Shown one piece after another: positions 22,342 to 24,464 of a stretch of 24,464 nt of DNA. The notes beneath the pieces were generated by a model that was not told the DNA's origin, did not search any database, and saw nothing but the letters and a program-made list of their open reading frames with translations. The stretch comes from JABZIP01 sp052173355 (GTDB taxonomy: Bacteria > Bacillota > Clostridia > Peptostreptococcales > Anaerovoracaceae): contig JBQMYS010000017.1 in NCBI GenBank assembly GCA_052173355.1, forward strand, positions 1 through 24,464. The letters run 5' to 3'. Each line of letters opens with the position of its first letter. Position 1 is the first letter of the stretch. Made by a program: the position numbers and the translations under genes.

Positions 22342-24144
22342 GTGAAAGGTACAGTTGTAGGAACTTGGGTTAAAACATTAAGGAATCTTTACCCTGAATA
22401 TGTTAATGAAAATATGAGAAGTGCAGGAATAAATCCGGACGTTCCGATTTCACCTTTCGACAATATCGACGATGATAAAGTTCATAAATTCATAGGTTCG
22501 CTTGCATCTGATTTAAAAATTTCTACTGCGGAGCTTTGGGGAATTATTGGTAAAGATAATGTAAAAGCGTTTTATGAATCGTATACTTTGCTTTTTAACA
22601 AAGATAATTTATTTCATTTTTTGTCTTCTATGAATTATGTGCATCAGATTGTAAGAAAAAAAGTTCCGGGTTCAAATCCGCCGGCACTTGATGTCGAGGT
22701 AATATCGAAAAACAGCATATATTTTACATATAGGTCAAAGAGAAATATGTTCGATTACTTTTTAGGATTGCTTGTAGGTGGAAAAGAGCATTTTAACGAG
22801 GATTTGAAAGTAGAAGAAGTAGAAAGAACCGACGGCATGTTGAAGCTGAAAATAACATTTCCGTATGAGCTTAGACAGACAAAGAAATATAGACTCAATC
22901 AACTGTTGTCATTTGGATTTATAAAAGATTTCGGTTTGAAAGTTGCTTTGTTAGGTGCATTGATATTTTTGGGAGCAATGTTCATATTACCTATTGGAAC
23001 GGTTCAAAGCAATGCGCCACTTGTATATGTTGCGATTAGCGCATTATCTACATATTTAAGTTTTTTTGTTCTTTCAATGCCGCTTAGACGATTAAAAAAG
23101 GAAGTAGACAGTATAAATGATAAAAATTTTCTTGTAGCAACGGACTTGCGCACAGGCGGGGACTTTATTGAAAAATTTAGTAAATCCGTAAGTTCGCTGA
23201 AAAAATTGGTTTCGGAAGATTTTACGGAATTCAGTTCTATGACCGAGGAACTTCAAGGGTTTGGATATGATTTGCGAAATATAGCGGAAAATATGGATAA
23301 AAACAGCAAAGGAATATCCGAAGTTGTCGGGCAGTTGGAAGAAACTGTGCATTCGCAAGCTGTTGAGGCGGAAAAAATAGTGGAAGTTCTGCATGAAAAC
23401 TTGGAAGGACTTACTAATCTTTCGATGGAAGAAAATGAAAGCAAGACCGAATTGGAGACGGTTTTGGTTGATATAAGCGAGTCGTTTGCAGGACTTAATC
23501 GTACAGTACATTCAATGCACGATATTATGTCGCAATTTGAAGAACTGAAAAATAATAGTGAGCAAATAACAAGTCGCGGCAGAGAAATTGAAAAAGTTGC
23601 CAAATTTGTATCGGATATATCATTTCAGACGAATTTGCTTTCGCTTAATGCATCCATAGAGGCGGCAAGAGCAGGCGAGGCGGGAAAAGGTTTTAATGTA
23701 GTTGCCGAGGAAGTGAGAATGCTTGCAGATCAATCAGCAGGAGCTGCGGAAGATATTAAAAACAGCATATTCGGCTTTTTGAGTGAAATTGAAATGATAG
23801 CTACAAAGATAAATGAGCAGTATAAAAATGTAAGCGAGCAAAGCGAGTTTATACAAAATTCGGTTGAGCAGACTAAGCTGAGCAATGAAAAATTGGAAAA
23901 AATAGGTGAAAAAATGCTCCAATCGGTAGCAACACTTGAAGAACAAACAGAGAAGATAAATCAGGTGTTCAACTTTATACAGGCTCAAGCGGCGGCTTCC
24001 GAGGAAAATTCGGCAGCTACTCAAATAGTTGGAGATAATGTCAAGGGATTCATAAATGAGTTAAGTTTGCTTACAAGCGGAATACAGCAGTTTGGAGAAT
24101 TAACAGCAGAATTTAGGGAATTTATATTAGCATATAAGATTTAA
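22342..24144 (+). CDS. H-NOX domain methyl-accepting chemotaxis protein (O2/NO sensor)
   Basis: This 600-residue chemoreceptor has an N-terminal haem domain instead of an external sensor. Residues 1-180 are H-NOX: MKGTVVGTW start, proximal haem ligand His101 (MNYVH), and the porphyrin-binding Tyr130-x-Ser132-x-Arg134 motif. The distal pocket has Trp9, Asn73 and Tyr139 in the places of Trp9, Asn74 and Tyr140, the H-bond network that stabilises O2 in the Caldanaerobacter (Thermoanaerobacter) protein. Two membrane helices (about 197-250) follow, then a cytoplasmic MCP domain (about 290-600) with the hairpin SFQTNLLSLNASIEAARAGE. The haem domain is thus cytoplasmic. The start is GTG 22342, seven bases after AGGAGG. 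Likely task: move an anaerobe away from oxygen. It probably has its own promoter and has a terminator after it. Confidence 0.94.
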   Translation: MKGTVVGTWVKTLRNLYPEYVNENMRSAGINPDVPISPFDNIDDDKVHKFIGSLASDLKISTAELWGIIGKDNVKAFYESYTLLFNKDNLFHFLSSMNYVHQIVRKKVPGSNPPALDVEVISKNSIYFTYRSKRNMFDYFLGLLVGGKEHFNEDLKVEEVERTDGMLKLKITFPYELRQTKKYRLNQLLSFGFIKDFGLKVALLGALIFLGAMFILPIGTVQSNAPLVYVAISALSTYLSFFVLSMPLRRLKKEVDSINDKNFLVATDLRTGGDFIEKFSKSVSSLKKLVSEDFTEFSSMTEELQGFGYDLRNIAENMDKNSKGISEVVGQLEETVHSQAVEAEKIVEVLHENLEGLTNLSMEENESKTELETVLVDISESFAGLNRTVHSMHDIMSQFEELKNNSEQITSRGREIEKVAKFVSDISFQTNLLSLNASIEAARAGEAGKGFNVVAEEVRMLADQSAGAAEDIKNSIFGFLSEIEMIATKINEQYKNVSEQSEFIQNSVEQTKLSNEKLEKIGEKMLQSVATLEEQTEKINQVFNFIQAQAAASEENSAATQIVGDNVKGFINELSLLTSGIQQFGELTAEFREFILAYKI

Positions 24145-24176
24145 TCTTGTCAATAATAGGGCTAAGTTGTAGAATT

Positions 24177-24221
24177 AAATGCGAAAAAGGAAATAAAAAT
24201 TCTTTTTCCGCATTTTTTTAT
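24177..24221 (+). terminator. Intrinsic terminator after the H-NOX receptor
   Basis: AAATGCG-AAAAAG (24177-24189) pairs with CTTTTTCCGCATTT (24202-24215) with one bulged C, an A-rich loop and a following T-run (TTTTTTTATTT). It sits 33 bases after the stop codon. Confidence 0.8.
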
Positions 24222-24394
24222 TTCGTGAAAGGACTGTAAAAACCAACAAAATTAAGGATTTAAACTAAAAATAAAAAATAGAAAAGCAGGGTTAGTAACG
24301 GAGAGGAAGTATAAGAATTTCATATATTATGACATAAATATATCTGTATTTGAAGAATTGATAATTTGGTTGTCGCAGTTTCAAGGGGTGGAAA
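24222..24394. other. Intergenic region, no clear feature
   Basis: AT-rich sequence between the terminator and the last gene start. I see no hairpin and no well-spaced promoter pair; TATTAT at 24325-24330 has no matching -35. A promoter for the final gene should be here. Confidence 0.3.
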
Positions 24395-24464
24395 ATGAAG
24401 AATAAAAAATTGTATGTGGTAATTATACTGATTAGTTTTTCGGGAAGTATATATCTACTAACTA
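24395..24464 (+). CDS. Start of an exported or membrane protein, cut by window end
   Basis: Only the first 23 codons are present. ATG 24395 follows a good ribosome site (AAGGGGTGG, 24383-24391). The residues are MKNKK followed by a hydrophobic run LYVVIILISFSGSIYLL, a positively charged N-terminus plus hydrophobic core, as in a signal peptide or signal anchor such as the first TM of a chemoreceptor. No function can be given. Confidence 0.7.
   Translation, partial: MKNKKLYVVIILISFSGSIYLLT

Noticed and set aside
1..24464. CRISPR array, insertion sequence, phage or toxin-antitoxin genes
   Set aside because: No regularly spaced direct repeats, transposase, integrase or short toxin/antitoxin pairs were seen; the window looks like ordinary chromosomal operons.

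Overview
This window is AT-rich chromosomal DNA from a low-GC, Gram-positive anaerobe, most likely in the class Clostridia. The evidence is strong AGGAGG-type ribosome sites, sigma-A-like promoters, a lipoprotein transporter, two methyl-accepting chemotaxis proteins (one with an H-NOX domain very like the O2-binding type known from anaerobic thermophiles) and partial cobalamin salvage. I cannot name the species. I see no tRNA, rRNA, CRISPR array, insertion sequence or phage gene.

Layout. (1) 219-3152: an EamA/DMT permease followed 15 bases later by a dCache-HAMP chemoreceptor. (2) 3253-10504: a Liv-type ABC transporter (livK-H-M-G-F) that runs through overlapping stop/start codons into cobU and cobS, then a CobU-like/CobC fusion. 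This couples a lipoprotein-dependent importer to late steps of cobalamin nucleotide-loop assembly. An 18-bp perfect hairpin separates livK from livH, and the probable 3' terminator lies inside the convergent gene birA. (3) 10493-12084, minus strand: bioY and birA, biotin uptake plus its ligase/repressor, with a clear promoter.

(4) 12325-20610: a five-gene operon that is the most interesting part. It encodes a GAF/HD-GYP protein, an MBL-fold hydrolase of the FWGVRGS type, a CHASE2 adenylate cyclase, a secreted WG-repeat protein with a copper-amine-oxidase-N-like stalk, and a 917-residue secreted protein that joins a FecR domain to FMN_bind-like domains. It has a good promoter at its start and a strong terminator at its end. 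I read it as a candidate system that senses something at the cell envelope, perhaps redox or wall state, and turns it into cyclic-nucleotide signals. That role is inference.

(5) 20726-22173, minus strand: an MgtC-family membrane protein and an unrecognised soluble protein. (6) 22342-24144: the H-NOX chemoreceptor, with its own terminator. (7) 24395 to the end: the first 23 codons of a protein with an N-terminal membrane or signal segment.

Several start codons were chosen by ribosome-site position rather than by the longest reading frame: 219, 5472, 9479, 13472, 21421 and 22173. The CHASE2 cyclase start remains uncertain.
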